From NCBI RefSeq assembly GCF_001375515.1, contig NZ_CTDX01000016.1, positions 372,001 to 436,000 on the forward strand: a stretch of DNA of 64,000 nt. Reading direction: 5' to 3'. This document shows, piece by piece, positions 54,819 to 63,969 of the stretch. Under the pieces are notes generated by a model. That model was not told where the DNA came from and ran no database searches. It worked only from the letters and a program-made list of their open reading frames with translations. The position numbers and the translations under genes are program-made. This DNA is from Bacillus kwashiorkori (GTDB taxonomy: Bacteria > Bacillota > Bacilli > Bacillales > Caldibacillaceae). Each line of letters begins with the position of its first letter. Positions within the stretch are counted from its first letter, which is position 1.

Positions 54819-55155
54819 AGGAATAAAAAGGGAGGATGGCTCAGCGTATTTAGATATGTTAATTGGCTTTTTTATATGGATAATTATCGCTACAACTGTA
54901 GTTCCACCATTTATGTCCATCCAACTACTTAGAAAACAATTACTATTAGAAAACGAGGCAAAATACATTTTAACGAATGAAATGATAAAAGGGATTTATC
55001 AAATACAATCTGAAAAAATTGTTGTAGGAACTAGTGGGACGGAGTATCGGATAACAGTAGAAGATACTGTATTTGGAAGAAACTATTGCATTAATTATCA
55101 ATTGAGGAAAGCAGATGAAAAAAATATTTGTCAATCGTTGGAAATTAACGGATGA
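54802..55155 (+). CDS. comGE: Minor competence pseudopilin ComGE
   Basis: Small type IV prepilin-like protein in the ComGE position. The N-terminal region reads KREDG^SAYLDMLIGFFIW: the cleavage-site Gly (residue 13) is followed by Ser, and the usual Glu at +5 is Asp. The hydrophobic helix runs IGFFIWIIIATTVVPPF. Length 117 residues. GTG at 54802 has GGAAGGGGGAG within comGD. It overlaps comGD and comGF, which supports operon translation. The assignment is from position and size. Confidence 0.85.
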   Translation: MNMINKGIKREDGSAYLDMLIGFFIWIIIATTVVPPFMSIQLLRKQLLLENEAKYILTNEMIKGIYQIQSEKIVVGTSGTEYRITVEDTVFGRNYCINYQLRKADEKNICQSLEING

Positions 55156-55582
55156 TGGTTTTACTTTACTAGAGATGTTGCTTTCGCTTTCGATTTTTAT
55201 TTTAATAACGATGTTCATAACTATAGCATTACCGCTTCTGAAATATTATGCAAATTCAGAGGAAATTACTTTTCAAATGCAGTGGGAAATCTTTTTGAAT
55301 CAAGCAAAGATTGAGTTGCGAAGTAGTGAACGTGTTTTAATAAATAGAAAAAATCAATTAGAAATTTACAACAAAAAGGGTGAGATAATTACTTATGAAA
55401 AGTATAAAGATCAATTACGAAGAAGGGTAAATCAAGCGGGACATGAATCATTACTTTATCGCGTCCGCTCTATCAAATTTGATTTATTTGATAAAGGGGT
55501 TGTCATTACTGCTCAGTATGAACAGGGCAAAATATATCAAGCGCAAATTTTTTTACCGTTTACTATTATCGAAGTTGCTTAA
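55115..55582 (+). CDS. comGF: Minor competence pseudopilin ComGF
   Basis: Minor pseudopilin with prepilin motif DDG^FTLLEMLLSLS (cleavage after G15, Glu at +5) and a helix LSIFILITMFITIALPLL. The C-terminal part has FQMQWEIFLNQAKIELRSSE, typical of ComGF. Length 155 residues. It starts inside comGE (41-base overlap) and ends inside comGG. Confidence 0.92.
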   Translation: MKKIFVNRWKLTDDGFTLLEMLLSLSIFILITMFITIALPLLKYYANSEEITFQMQWEIFLNQAKIELRSSERVLINRKNQLEIYNKKGEIITYEKYKDQLRRRVNQAGHESLLYRVRSIKFDLFDKGVVITAQYEQGKIYQAQIFLPFTIIEVA

Positions 55583-55955
55583 TCGGGAAAGTGGCTTTAT
55601 TTTTCCCTTTTCCTTATTTCTCTTACTTTTATTTACTACAATAACTATTTATTCCATAATGAAATATGAAACAGAAAAACGGTTCTTTTCTGTAACAAAA
55701 AGCAGTTATGAACTAGAATTAAGTTTGCATTTTGCTTATGAAACTATTAACAAAGAAATACAACTGGAACAAGAAGTAAAGAATAAAATAATTCGGCTTA
55801 ACAACAGCACTATCACGTATTCGATAAAAAATCATTCTGTAGATGAATGGGAAGTTATGATAGAATGTATAACAGACAATGGAGCTACTTTAAAAAATCA
55901 ATATATTTATCATGCTGGAACGAAATCAATTTCGAAATGGATTATGGAATATTAA
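55575..55955 (+). CDS. comGG: Competence protein ComGG
   Basis: Last pseudopilin-like gene of the operon. From TTG 55575 the protein reads MLNRESGFIFPFSLFLLLLF, resembling the GFIYP-type start of B. subtilis ComGG, which also lacks the Glu at +5. Length 126 residues, close to the usual 124. The start overlaps the comGF stop by 8 bases. A much longer frame upstream (from 55443) is only read-through of the comGF region. No strong ribosome binding site is visible, so translation probably depends on coupling. Confidence 0.8.
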   Translation: MLNRESGFIFPFSLFLLLLFTTITIYSIMKYETEKRFFSVTKSSYELELSLHFAYETINKEIQLEQEVKNKIIRLNNSTITYSIKNHSVDEWEVMIECITDNGATLKNQYIYHAGTKSISKWIMEY

Positions 55956-55968
55956 AAGAGGGATAGGA

Positions 55969-56469
55969 ATGCAAACGACAATTATTTATTTAATTGGATT
56001 TATGGGTGCAGGAAAAACTACTATCGGAAAAGAATTAGCAAAACAATTGAATTGGAAGTTTTATGATACAGATGTAGTCTTGCAAAAGAAGTATCATTTC
56101 TCAATTCCTGACATTTTTTCCCAATTTGGAGAAAATAGATTTAGAATCATGGAAAATGAAGTGTTAAAAGAATTGTCGAACTATAGAGCGGTAATTGCAA
56201 CAGGAGGGGGAATTGTCGAAGATCAAGAAAATCTTATCCTTATGAAGGAACGAGGTCTCGTTATTTATCTTAGTCATCCTTTCCAAGCAAGCTATGAACG
56301 GATAAAAAATGACAAATCAAGACCGTTACTAAAGAAAACGACAACCGAATTGAATAATATTTATAACAAAAGGCTTCCATATTATCAACAAGCAAATATG
56401 ACGATCGAAACGAACGGAAAATCACCATTGCAAATTGTTTCAGAAATCCTTTCTTTATTGAAAAAATAG
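55969..56469 (+). CDS. aroK: Shikimate kinase
   Basis: Phosphorylates shikimate at the 3-OH in aromatic amino acid synthesis. Walker A is GFMGAGKTT (10-18). The shikimate-binding Asp is in FYDTDVVLQKK, and ATGGGIVED is the substrate loop. KSRPLLKKTT is the lid region, and the late Arg motif is YNKRLPYYQQAN. Length 166 residues. ATG at 55969 follows GAGGGATAGG. It starts 13 bases after comGG, so it may share the comG transcript. Confidence 0.94.
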   Translation: MQTTIIYLIGFMGAGKTTIGKELAKQLNWKFYDTDVVLQKKYHFSIPDIFSQFGENRFRIMENEVLKELSNYRAVIATGGGIVEDQENLILMKERGLVIYLSHPFQASYERIKNDKSRPLLKKTTTELNNIYNKRLPYYQQANMTIETNGKSPLQIVSEILSLLKK

Positions 56470-56563
56470 GTAATCCTTTTTTATGAATTTCATTTTTCAA
56501 ATGTTTAATAGTACTCGTTCCTGGTCATCCTATAACTAAAACATTACTTATAGGTGATTTAAA

Positions 56564-56791
56564 ATGAAATCTAATGACTATGTTAAATTTTTAACTCAAA
56601 CAGTTATCCAACATTTTGATACTCCGAAAGAAGAACGGAAACGAATAAAAGTTGAGCGAAAACAAGTTCGCGATCCTTTTATGCATAGATGGTTTGGAAT
56701 CATGCCATTTGTTGTCGGTAGCGGTATTAAAATGGCTAAAGAAGAAATCGTTGATAAAAGTAAAATTATCCTAAAAAGATATAAAAGATGA
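56564..56791 (+). CDS. yqzE: YqzE family protein
   Basis: A 75-residue basic protein with MKSNDYVKFLTQTVIQHFDT, KVERKQVRDPFMHRWFGIMP and one short hydrophobic stretch (WFGIMPFVVGSGI). This is the YqzE pattern, and the position after the comG operon matches. ATAGGTG lies upstream of the ATG. In B. subtilis yqzE is in the ComK regulon region; its role in competence is not defined. Confidence 0.9.
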   Translation: MKSNDYVKFLTQTVIQHFDTPKEERKRIKVERKQVRDPFMHRWFGIMPFVVGSGIKMAKEEIVDKSKIILKRYKR

Positions 56792-56853
56792 TGTTGGTAA
56801 GACATGCGATAACTTTTAAGTTTTGGAATTAAAACCTAATATAATGATTATGT

Positions 56854-56904
56854 TGGCTATCCTAAAATAGGGATCATTCACTCTTAGGATAGCCCTTTCT
56901 TTAG
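56854..56904. terminator. Terminator between yqzE and yqhG
   Basis: Perfect 11-bp stem GGCTATCCTAA/TTAGGATAGCC with a 19-base loop, followed by a T-rich CTTTCTTT tail. It lies between the convergent yqzE and yqhG. Confidence 0.88.
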
Positions 56905-56918
56905 GGAGAGGAATTCGA

Positions 56919-57713
56919 TTATTGAAATGCTTCCTTCGTTAAATAAAACAGCCCTCCATTAATAATAGAAATGATAATCTTTGGTTCGTATAACTGCTCT
57001 ATCGCTGCTTTTTCAATCTCATAACTTTCCGGCTTTTCCTCTATTTCCTCATAAAACTGATTAAGCAGTTGCAAATCTTCTTCTAGTCTTTCTAATGCAG
57101 CATTTGCCCATGACAAATCTTCTTGTTTAATCTCATTTTCTAAAAACTGTCTAATCCGACCGATACCACTTTTTGGCATAATTAACGGGGAATAAGTAAA
57201 GGCAAAATCAGGTATTTTCGGCACTAAATTTAAAGATTTTTCCAGCAAACTAAAATGAAAATTATCTATCATTTGTCCGTTAAGCAAATTAAGTCCGATG
57301 GAACGAAACCGGTCTTTTTTTAAATCACATTGATAACTAACAGCAACATTTAAGCAGAGCCACGGGATAAGTGGAATTTGTTTCGTTGGCTCTCCATTCC
57401 TATTTTCAAATAAACGGATAAAACTGCCTTCTTCCTTTGTTAAATGGAAAATTTGATGTAAGCGCGGAGAACCAAAATGGATATGTTCGCCTTTTTGATC
57501 GCTTGAAAAATTAGTAATAAATGTAAGTTTTTGAGGGTTGGGAACACCGCCTGTTTTTTCTATATAATGCCAGTAAAAAGGGCGATTCATTAATGCTTTA
57601 TCCATCTCTACCGTTAATTGAACGGTTAAATAATCCTTCGTTTTTTCTTCAATTGAACATTCAACAGACTCAAAAAAATCGCATAAATAATTATGAATTG
57701 CCTGCTGCTCCAT
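56919..57713 (-). CDS. yqhG: YqhG family protein
   Basis: A 264-residue soluble protein. KALMNRPFYWHYIEKTGG and GVPNPQKLTFIT are as I recall for YqhG of B. subtilis, which has the same length. It is hydrophilic, with Trp-rich patches and an acidic C-terminal helix (ALERLEEDLQLLNQFYEEIEE). ATG at 57713 follows GGGGGAG. It overlaps the end of the helicase gene yqhH by 23 bases, so the two are co-translated and probably work together. Function unknown. Confidence 0.9.
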   Translation of the reverse strand: MEQQAIHNYLCDFFESVECSIEEKTKDYLTVQLTVEMDKALMNRPFYWHYIEKTGGVPNPQKLTFITNFSSDQKGEHIHFGSPRLHQIFHLTKEEGSFIRLFENRNGEPTKQIPLIPWLCLNVAVSYQCDLKKDRFRSIGLNLLNGQMIDNFHFSLLEKSLNLVPKIPDFAFTYSPLIMPKSGIGRIRQFLENEIKQEDLSWANAALERLEEDLQLLNQFYEEIEEKPESYEIEKAAIEQLYEPKIIISIINGGLFYLTKEAFQ

Positions 57714-59376
57714 GTAATTCTCCCCCTTCTTTATAGTTTTGTGCCAACTCAATCATTGCTGTTAAATTTTGCATTTTTATGCGAATTTCCCCTTCAGAAC
57801 TCGAGTGATAAAAGATATCTTGTAAATGTTCTTCGAAGTTCCCAAAATCTAATTTCGTAAGGATTTCATCTAAGTCGCCGATAACTCGTTCAAATAAATG
57901 TATTTTTTCATATAGTAAGCTTAAAATATGCTCTTCAATCGTTCCTTTTGTTGCGAAATTATATATTTTCACATCATTTTCTTGTCCTAGTCGATGAACC
58001 CGGCCAATTCTTTGTTCCAACCGCATCGGATTCCAAGGCAAATCAAAATTAATCATATGATGACAAAATTGTAGATTGATTCCTTCACCACCAGCTTCGG
58101 TTGCAATCAGTACTTGTGCTTTTGATTGGAACAAGTCTTTCATCCAATCTTTTTTACCACGCTTAAAACCCCCTCTAAAGGGAACGGAACTGATTCCGTG
58201 CTGTTTTAAAAACCATTGCAAATATAGCTGGGTAGCCCGATACTCCGTAAAAATAATGACCTTATCATTAATGCCTTTAATCAACTCGAGCGCTTTTTCT
58301 GCCTTTGAATTTACTTTAATTTGATGAATTAATTGGACAATTTTCTCAGCAAAATCCTTTAATTGTTGAGAAGGCTCTTCATTTTTCTCTAGCATATTTT
58401 TTACTGTGACGAATACTGCCTCCCTACTGCTGACGGCTTCTCTTTGCAAAGTTAAAATAGAAAAAGCATTATTAACGGTTGAATGATTTGACCGGTATTT
58501 TGAGATCGCCTCATATAATTCTCTCTCTTCGGTCGATAAATCGATAAAAACCGTCTCCACAATTCGTTTTGGCCAAGCTATTTTCGTATCTTGCCGGCGA
58601 TTACGAATCATTACTTTATTTACTAACGCCTTTAAATGGGCATCCGTAATATGCTGTTTTTCCCGCTTATATTTCTCGAGAAACTGGGAATAGCTGCCTA
58701 AATACCCTGGTTTTAAGATAGATACTAAATTAAAAATCTCTTCGATTTTATTTTGAATTGGTGTGGCTGTTAACAATAAACAATATTTCTTCTTCAAGTT
58801 TTGAACAAATTCATAGTTTTTTGTTTTATGATTTTTTAATTTATGTGCTTCATCTATTATAACTAAATCATAGTTCTGTTCGAGTATCGTTTCTTTATGT
58901 GGAGTTCTTTTGGCAGTGTCTAAAGATGTAACAATTACATCATAGACATCCCAGCCGAAGCCTTTTTTCGGACCAATCGCAGGGATATAAAACTTACTAT
59001 TTAACTCGAACACCCATTGTGAGACGAGCGAGGCAGGGACTAATATTAAAACTTTTTTTACTAAACCGCGAATCATATATTCTTTTAGAATTAAGCCCGC
59101 TTCAATCGTCTTACCTAATCCGACTTCATCTGCTAAAATTGCTTTCCCGTTCATATGCTCAACAACTTGTTTGGCAGCTTCTAATTGGTGCGGGAGCGGC
59201 TTTAACTCAGGAAGAAATCTAGGGGCTTGCAATCCCTTAAATTCGGGAATGATTGTATGCTTTTTCGCTTCAATCGCCAATTTATACAAATTCCAATTCG
59301 CCCAAGGTCCATCCGTCGCTAATCTTTTTAAAAATTCCTCTTGCCAAGAATTGTCGAATTGGATTGTTACATCCAT
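57691..59376 (-). CDS. yqhH: SNF2-family DEAD/DEAH-box helicase YqhH
   Basis: A 561-residue Swi2/Snf2 ATPase. The core has PHQLEAAKQVVEHM (Q-like motif), Walker A DEVGLGKTIEAG, DEAH in VIIDEAHKLKN, LLTATPIQNK, the helicase C domain EYRATQLYLQWFL, QVLIATEAGGEGINLQ and EQRIGRVHRLGQ. It resembles RapA-like translocases without extra domains. ATG at 59376 follows AAAGGAGTGG. It is divergent from the gcv operon. Its target, nucleic acid or RNA polymerase, is not known to me. Confidence 0.92.
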   Translation of the reverse strand: MDVTIQFDNSWQEEFLKRLATDGPWANWNLYKLAIEAKKHTIIPEFKGLQAPRFLPELKPLPHQLEAAKQVVEHMNGKAILADEVGLGKTIEAGLILKEYMIRGLVKKVLILVPASLVSQWVFELNSKFYIPAIGPKKGFGWDVYDVIVTSLDTAKRTPHKETILEQNYDLVIIDEAHKLKNHKTKNYEFVQNLKKKYCLLLTATPIQNKIEEIFNLVSILKPGYLGSYSQFLEKYKREKQHITDAHLKALVNKVMIRNRRQDTKIAWPKRIVETVFIDLSTEERELYEAISKYRSNHSTVNNAFSILTLQREAVSSREAVFVTVKNMLEKNEEPSQQLKDFAEKIVQLIHQIKVNSKAEKALELIKGINDKVIIFTEYRATQLYLQWFLKQHGISSVPFRGGFKRGKKDWMKDLFQSKAQVLIATEAGGEGINLQFCHHMINFDLPWNPMRLEQRIGRVHRLGQENDVKIYNFATKGTIEEHILSLLYEKIHLFERVIGDLDEILTKLDFGNFEEHLQDIFYHSSSEGEIRIKMQNLTAMIELAQNYKEGGELHGAAGNS

Positions 59377-59444
59377 AGAAAAGACCACTCCTTTATATAA
59401 GTAGAAAAGTTGCGAAAATCCTATTGCCAATGATACGATAGTAG

Positions 59445-59473
59445 TTGAAAGTTTAGAAAAATAACAATATGAA
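59445..59473 (+). promoter_or_regulatory. Candidate promoter of the gcv operon
   Basis: TTGAAA (59445-59450), a 17-base spacer and TATGAA (59468-59473), about 60 bases before the first glycine aptamer. Confidence 0.55.
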
Positions 59474-59530
59474 AAGAAAAGTTGTAATATAAAAGTAGTT
59501 TAACCAAATGAAAGAAAAATATGTAGCGGA

Positions 59531-59748
59531 TGAAAATGCGGGGAGAGACTACACTTGTAGCGCCGAAGGAGCAAGTAATTATTACGAATCTCTCAGGCAA
59601 AAGAACTCGTATTGGACGCAACTCTGGAGAGTGCTTTTTCAACAAAAAGCCGCCAACGGGGAAATTAGTTGTTGATTCATGAACAGCTGAGAAACTCTCA
59701 GGCGACAGGACAGAGAACTCAATTTTTATGGGTATTCTGTCTTTTTTT
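59531..59748 (+). ncRNA. Tandem glycine riboswitch with terminator
   Basis: Two glycine aptamers in series. Aptamer 1 (about 59536-59632) has GGGGAGAGAC, GCGCCGAAGGAGCAA, TCTCTCAGGCAAAAGAAC and ACTCTGGAGAG. Aptamer 2 (about 59648-59715) has CCGCCAACGGGGAAA, AAACTCTCAGGCGACAGGAC and GAG. The 3' end, GGACAGA, can instead pair with TCTGTC (59736-59741), giving a terminator with seven T residues (59709-59748). Glycine binding should hold the aptamer P1 stem and prevent termination, turning on gcvT and the genes behind it. Confidence 0.94.
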
Positions 59749-59775
59749 ATGATTTTTAGGAAAGGGGTCGAGGAT

Positions 59776-60873
59776 ATGGATAATTTAAAACGAACACCGC
59801 TTTTTCAAAAGTATCAGGAATGGAATGCAAAGACGATAGACTTTGGTGGATGGGAGTTACCAGTACAATTCACTAGTATTAAAGCTGAGCATGAAGCGGT
59901 TCGAACGAAGGCGGGATTATTTGATGTTTCCCATATGGGAGAAATTTTAGTTACTGGAGAGACATCACTGTCGTTTTTGCAGCAAATGATGACAAATGAT
60001 TTGTCGAAACTTAAAATTGGTAGAGCTCAGTACAATATTATGTGTAATGAAGCCGGCGGAACAATAGATGACTTGTTAATTTATCATTTAGAAGAAAACG
60101 TGTATTTATTAGTAGTAAATGCTGCCAACAGTCATAAGGACTACGAATGGCTAATGAAACATCAGATAGACGGTGTAACTATTCAAAACGTTTCTAATGA
60201 ATATGCCTTACTAGCAATTCAGGGACCAAAAGCTGAAGAGGTTTTACAAAATCTAGCTTGTGAAAACTCATTAGTAGAAATCGGATTTTTTCAATTCAAA
60301 CAAATGAAACTCGGAAAAGTAACGGCGATCGTTTCACGAACTGGATACACAGGAGAAGATGGTTTTGAAATTTATTGTAATAGTAAGGACGCAGTATATT
60401 TGTGGGACGAAATTTTATCTGCAGGGGAATCAGCTGGATTAGTACCTTGTGGGTTAGGTGCAAGGGATACGTTACGATTTGAAGCATGCTTGCCATTATA
60501 TGGTCAAGAATTATCGGAAAGTATTTCGCCTCTAGAAGCTGGACTCTCGTTTGCCGTAAAGACAGCGAAAGAAGCAAATTTTATCGGTAAAGAAGCATTA
60601 ATCGAACAAAAAAATAATGGTGTTAAACGAAAATTAATCGGAATTGAAATGATTGACAAAGGAATACCGCGTCATGGGTACGAAGTTTTTGTTAATGATG
60701 ACAAAATCGGATTTGTTACTTCTGGAACTCAATCACCTACTTTGAAGAAAAATATCGGCCTTGCTTTAGTGGATGCGTCATATGCAAATGTAGGCAATGA
60801 ATTGACCATTAAAGTTCGCGCGAAACAGTTAAAAGCAAAAGTAGTTCCAACCCCATTTTATAAACGAAAGTAA
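59776..60873 (+). CDS. gcvT: Aminomethyltransferase GcvT (glycine cleavage T protein)
   Basis: T protein of the glycine cleavage system; it moves the aminomethyl carbon from lipoylated H protein to tetrahydrofolate. [43 protein letters not shown] and [14 protein letters not shown] are family motifs, the last near the folate site. The C-terminal domain has [17 protein letters not shown]. Length 365 residues. ATG at 59776 follows AAAGGGGTCGAGG. It follows the riboswitch, so glycine should induce it. A 162-base gap precedes gcvPA. Confidence 0.96.
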   Translation: MDNLKRTPLFQKYQEWNAKTIDFGGWELPVQFTSIKAEHEAVRTKAGLFDVSHMGEILVTGETSLSFLQQMMTNDLSKLKIGRAQYNIMCNEAGGTIDDLLIYHLEENVYLLVVNAANSHKDYEWLMKHQIDGVTIQNVSNEYALLAIQGPKAEEVLQNLACENSLVEIGFFQFKQMKLGKVTAIVSRTGYTGEDGFEIYCNSKDAVYLWDEILSAGESAGLVPCGLGARDTLRFEACLPLYGQELSESISPLEAGLSFAVKTAKEANFIGKEALIEQKNNGVKRKLIGIEMIDKGIPRHGYEVFVNDDKIGFVTSGTQSPTLKKNIGLALVDASYANVGNELTIKVRAKQLKAKVVPTPFYKRK

Positions 60874-61035
60874 TTTTTCGTTCAGACTATTAAAAAATAA
60901 ATGCTTACAATTAAGTACGTTTGATTTCTGCTTAGTGTATTTCACAGAAATGTGTTGTATTCAAGTCTCATAAATAAAGCTAAATAAATCAATTGGAGAC
61001 TATATAGTTGATTACATAGGAAAGGGGTATGTTCG

Positions 61036-62382
61036 ATGAATTTTCGTTATTTGCCAATGACGGAACAAGATAAAAAGGAAATGCTTCAAGAAATTGGAGT
61101 AGCTTCTATTGACGAATTATTTTCAGATATACCGGAAAAAGTTCGTTTTAAAGGACAATTAAATATTAAGGAAGCTAAATCAGAACATGAGTTATTTAGT
61201 GAATTATTAACACTATCTGAGAAAAATGCTAACTTACTAACTTATAAAAACTTTTTAGGGGCAGGGGTGTATCAGCACTATATTCCAGCAATAGTCAATC
61301 ACGTTATTTCCCGTTCGGAATTTTACACAGCTTACACTCCTTATCAACCAGAAATTTCACAAGGTGAATTGCAAGCGATTTTTGAATTTCAAACATTAAT
61401 CTGTGAATTAACGGGAATGGATGTCGCTAACTCCTCTATGTACGATGGGGGTACTGCTTTAGCGGAAGCAGCAATGCTAGCCGCAGGTCATACGAAGGGA
61501 AAGAAAATATTAATTTCAGCTGCTGTTCATCCAGAGTATCGGGATGTTGTAAAAACATATGCAAAAGGACAGCACATCGAAGTCGTTGAAATACCGGAAC
61601 GAAATGGTGTAACAGATATCGATAGTTTGAAACAATTGATGTCAGATGAAGTGGCTGGAGTTATTGTCCAATATCCGAATTTTTTTGGGCAAATTGAACA
61701 ATTAAAAGAGATAGAACCAATCGTCCATCGTTATAAAGCACTATTTATCGTATCAACTAATCCAGTCGCCTTAGGAGCACTAACTCCTCCAGGGAAATTT
61801 GGCGCAGATATCGTGACAGGAGATGCGCAACCGTTTGGAATTCCCGCATCTTTTGGGGGACCGCATTGCGGATATTTTGCCGTCACGAAAAAATTAATGC
61901 GAAAAATACCAGGCAGACTTGTGGGACAAACAACGGATGAAGATGGCCGCCGTGGTTTTGTATTAACTTTACAAGCGCGAGAACAACATATTAGAAGAGA
62001 TAAGGCAACATCTAATATTTGTTCCAACCAAGCGTTAAACGCATTAGCTGCTTCCGTCGCTATGACTGCTTTAGGAAAGCAAGGGATAAAAGAAATGGCT
62101 ATTTTAAATATAAAGAAAGCCCACTATGCAAAAAACCTTTTTCAAAAACACGGGTTTGAAATTGCTTTTGAAGGGCCGACATTTAATGAGTTTGTAGTAA
62201 AAGTAAATAAACCATTAAAAGAGATTACAAAAAAATTATTAGAAAAGAAAATTATCGCTGGGTATGATATACAACAAACGTATCCACAATACAAAAATCA
62301 TTTACTTGTTTGTGTAACGGAAATACGCACGCGGGAAGAAATCGAACAGTTTGTTAAAGAAATGGGGGCTCTTTATGCATAA
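61036..62382 (+). CDS. gcvPA: Glycine dehydrogenase (decarboxylating) subunit 1 GcvPA
   Basis: N-terminal-type subunit of the split P protein. It begins [20 protein letters not shown] and has [47 protein letters not shown] and [11 protein letters not shown]. These are hallmarks of the PLP-fold subunit without the catalytic Lys. Length 448 residues. AAAGGGGT precedes the ATG. It overlaps gcvPB by 8 bases. The glycine cleavage lipoyl protein GcvH is not in this window. Confidence 0.95.
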   Translation: MNFRYLPMTEQDKKEMLQEIGVASIDELFSDIPEKVRFKGQLNIKEAKSEHELFSELLTLSEKNANLLTYKNFLGAGVYQHYIPAIVNHVISRSEFYTAYTPYQPEISQGELQAIFEFQTLICELTGMDVANSSMYDGGTALAEAAMLAAGHTKGKKILISAAVHPEYRDVVKTYAKGQHIEVVEIPERNGVTDIDSLKQLMSDEVAGVIVQYPNFFGQIEQLKEIEPIVHRYKALFIVSTNPVALGALTPPGKFGADIVTGDAQPFGIPASFGGPHCGYFAVTKKLMRKIPGRLVGQTTDEDGRRGFVLTLQAREQHIRRDKATSNICSNQALNALAASVAMTALGKQGIKEMAILNIKKAHYAKNLFQKHGFEIAFEGPTFNEFVVKVNKPLKEITKKLLEKKIIAGYDIQQTYPQYKNHLLVCVTEIRTREEIEQFVKEMGALYA

Positions 62383-63829
62383 CAAAGATTTACCACTCAT
62401 TTTTGAAATTAGTAAGCCTGGTCGAGTCGGGTATTCGTTGCCGGAATTAGACGTAACCGATGTAGAATTAGAAGATTTAATTCCAAATGATTATGTGAGA
62501 ACGGAAGAAGCGAATTTTCCAGAGGTTTCGGAACTTGATATCATGCGTCATTATACTGCCCTTTCGAAGCGAAACCACGGAGTAGACTCAGGTTTTTACC
62601 CGCTTGGTTCATGCACGATGAAGTACAATCCGAAAATTAATGAAGATGTAGCAAGACTTCCTGGATTTGCCCATTTACATCCGTTACAAGATGAATCTAC
62701 TATCCAAGGTGCTTTGAGCTTAATGTATGACTTGCAACAATCATTAAAAGAAATTACTGGGATGGACGAGGTAACACTACAACCGGCTGCAGGTGCCCAC
62801 GGAGAGTGGACGGGATTAATGATGATTAGAGCATTTCATGAGGCAAACGGTGATTTTAATCGGACGAAAGTGATTGTCCCTGACTCTGCTCACGGCACGA
62901 ATCCAGCGTCTGCAACAGTAGCTGGTTTCGAAACAGTAACGGTAAAATCAAATGAAAACGGCCTTGTAGACATCGAGGATTTAAGAAAAGTCGTTGGCCA
63001 AGATACAGCAGCATTAATGTTAACGAACCCTAATACACTAGGGTTATTTGAAGAACAGATTTTAGAGATGACCGAGATTATTCATGGGGCAGGCGGCAAA
63101 GTATATTATGATGGGGCAAACTTAAATGCAATTATGGCGAAAGCACGTCCAGGTGATATGGGGTTTGATGTCGTTCATTTGAATTTGCATAAAACATTTA
63201 CAGGTCCCCACGGTGGGGGTGGCCCAGGTTCCGGACCGGTTGGTGTTAAAGCAGAATTAATTCCATTTTTGCCAAAACCAGTATTAGTAAAACAAGAAGA
63301 TAAATATGTTTTTGACTACAATCGTCCGCAATCGATCGGTAGAGTTAAGCCGTTCTATGGAAATTTCGGTATTAATGTTCGTGCCTATACTTATATCCGG
63401 ACAATGGGCCCAGAAGGTTTAAAACAAGTAACAGAATATGCTGTACTAAATGCCAATTATATGATGAGGAAGCTTGCAAACTATTACGATTTACCGTATG
63501 ACCGTCATTGTAAGCATGAATTTGTGTTAAGTGGCAAACGGCAGAAAAAATTAGGCGTTAGAACACTCGATATTGCCAAACGTTTGCTTGACTTCGGTTT
63601 TCATCCGCCTACAATTTACTTCCCGCTTAATGTGGAAGAGTGTATGATGATCGAACCGACAGAGACAGAATCGAAAGAAACGTTAGATTCTTTTATTGAT
63701 GCAATGATTCAAATTGCAAAAGAAGCAGAAGAAAATCCTGAAATTGTGCAGGAGGCTCCGCATTCCACTGTCGTTAAACGATTAGACGAAACACAAGCAG
63801 CACGCAAACCGATTTTAAGATATTCATAA
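62375..63829 (+). CDS. gcvPB: Glycine dehydrogenase (decarboxylating) subunit 2 GcvPB
   Basis: Catalytic subunit of the P protein; it decarboxylates glycine with PLP and loads the aminomethyl group on GcvH. The PLP Lys is in [16 protein letters not shown] (about K273). [24 protein letters not shown] and [10 protein letters not shown] are typical. Length 484 residues. ATG at 62375 has GGGGG upstream, inside gcvPA; the longer frame from 62351 is not supported. A bidirectional terminator follows. Confidence 0.95.
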   Translation: MHNKDLPLIFEISKPGRVGYSLPELDVTDVELEDLIPNDYVRTEEANFPEVSELDIMRHYTALSKRNHGVDSGFYPLGSCTMKYNPKINEDVARLPGFAHLHPLQDESTIQGALSLMYDLQQSLKEITGMDEVTLQPAAGAHGEWTGLMMIRAFHEANGDFNRTKVIVPDSAHGTNPASATVAGFETVTVKSNENGLVDIEDLRKVVGQDTAALMLTNPNTLGLFEEQILEMTEIIHGAGGKVYYDGANLNAIMAKARPGDMGFDVVHLNLHKTFTGPHGGGGPGSGPVGVKAELIPFLPKPVLVKQEDKYVFDYNRPQSIGRVKPFYGNFGINVRAYTYIRTMGPEGLKQVTEYAVLNANYMMRKLANYYDLPYDRHCKHEFVLSGKRQKKLGVRTLDIAKRLLDFGFHPPTIYFPLNVEECMMIEPTETESKETLDSFIDAMIQIAKEAEENPEIVQEAPHSTVVKRLDETQAARKPILRYS

Positions 63830-63840
63830 GGATAATTAAA

Positions 63841-63913
63841 AAGGACTGCCAATATAAGTTTATTTAAGATAATTCACTATCATCTCATAACTTATAGGGC
63901 AGTCCTTATTTTT
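63841..63913. terminator. Bidirectional terminator between gcvPB and yqhL
   Basis: AAGGACTGCC pairs with GGCAGTCCTT, extended by TATAAGTT/AACTTATA. T-rich sequence follows on the plus strand (ATTTTTG), and the minus strand also has a T run. Confidence 0.88.
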
Positions 63914-63969
63914 GTTATTTCACTCATCGATTGGTACCATGTGAACCCACTGACGGAGAAATACTTTTT

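Noticed and set aside
55443-55574. Long N-terminal extension of comGG
   Set aside because: The frame before TTG 55575 lies inside comGF and does not look like a pseudopilin leader; the protein then starts like ComGG.
56919-59376. yqhH-yqhG as an anti-phage defence island
   Set aside because: The pair is conserved in the same place in B. subtilis as far as I recall, and no nuclease, methylase or mobile-element gene is nearby, so housekeeping is more likely.
58076-59404. Plus-strand ORFs antisense to yqhH
   Set aside because: Shadow frames of the SNF2 helicase; codon pattern and motifs support only the minus strand.
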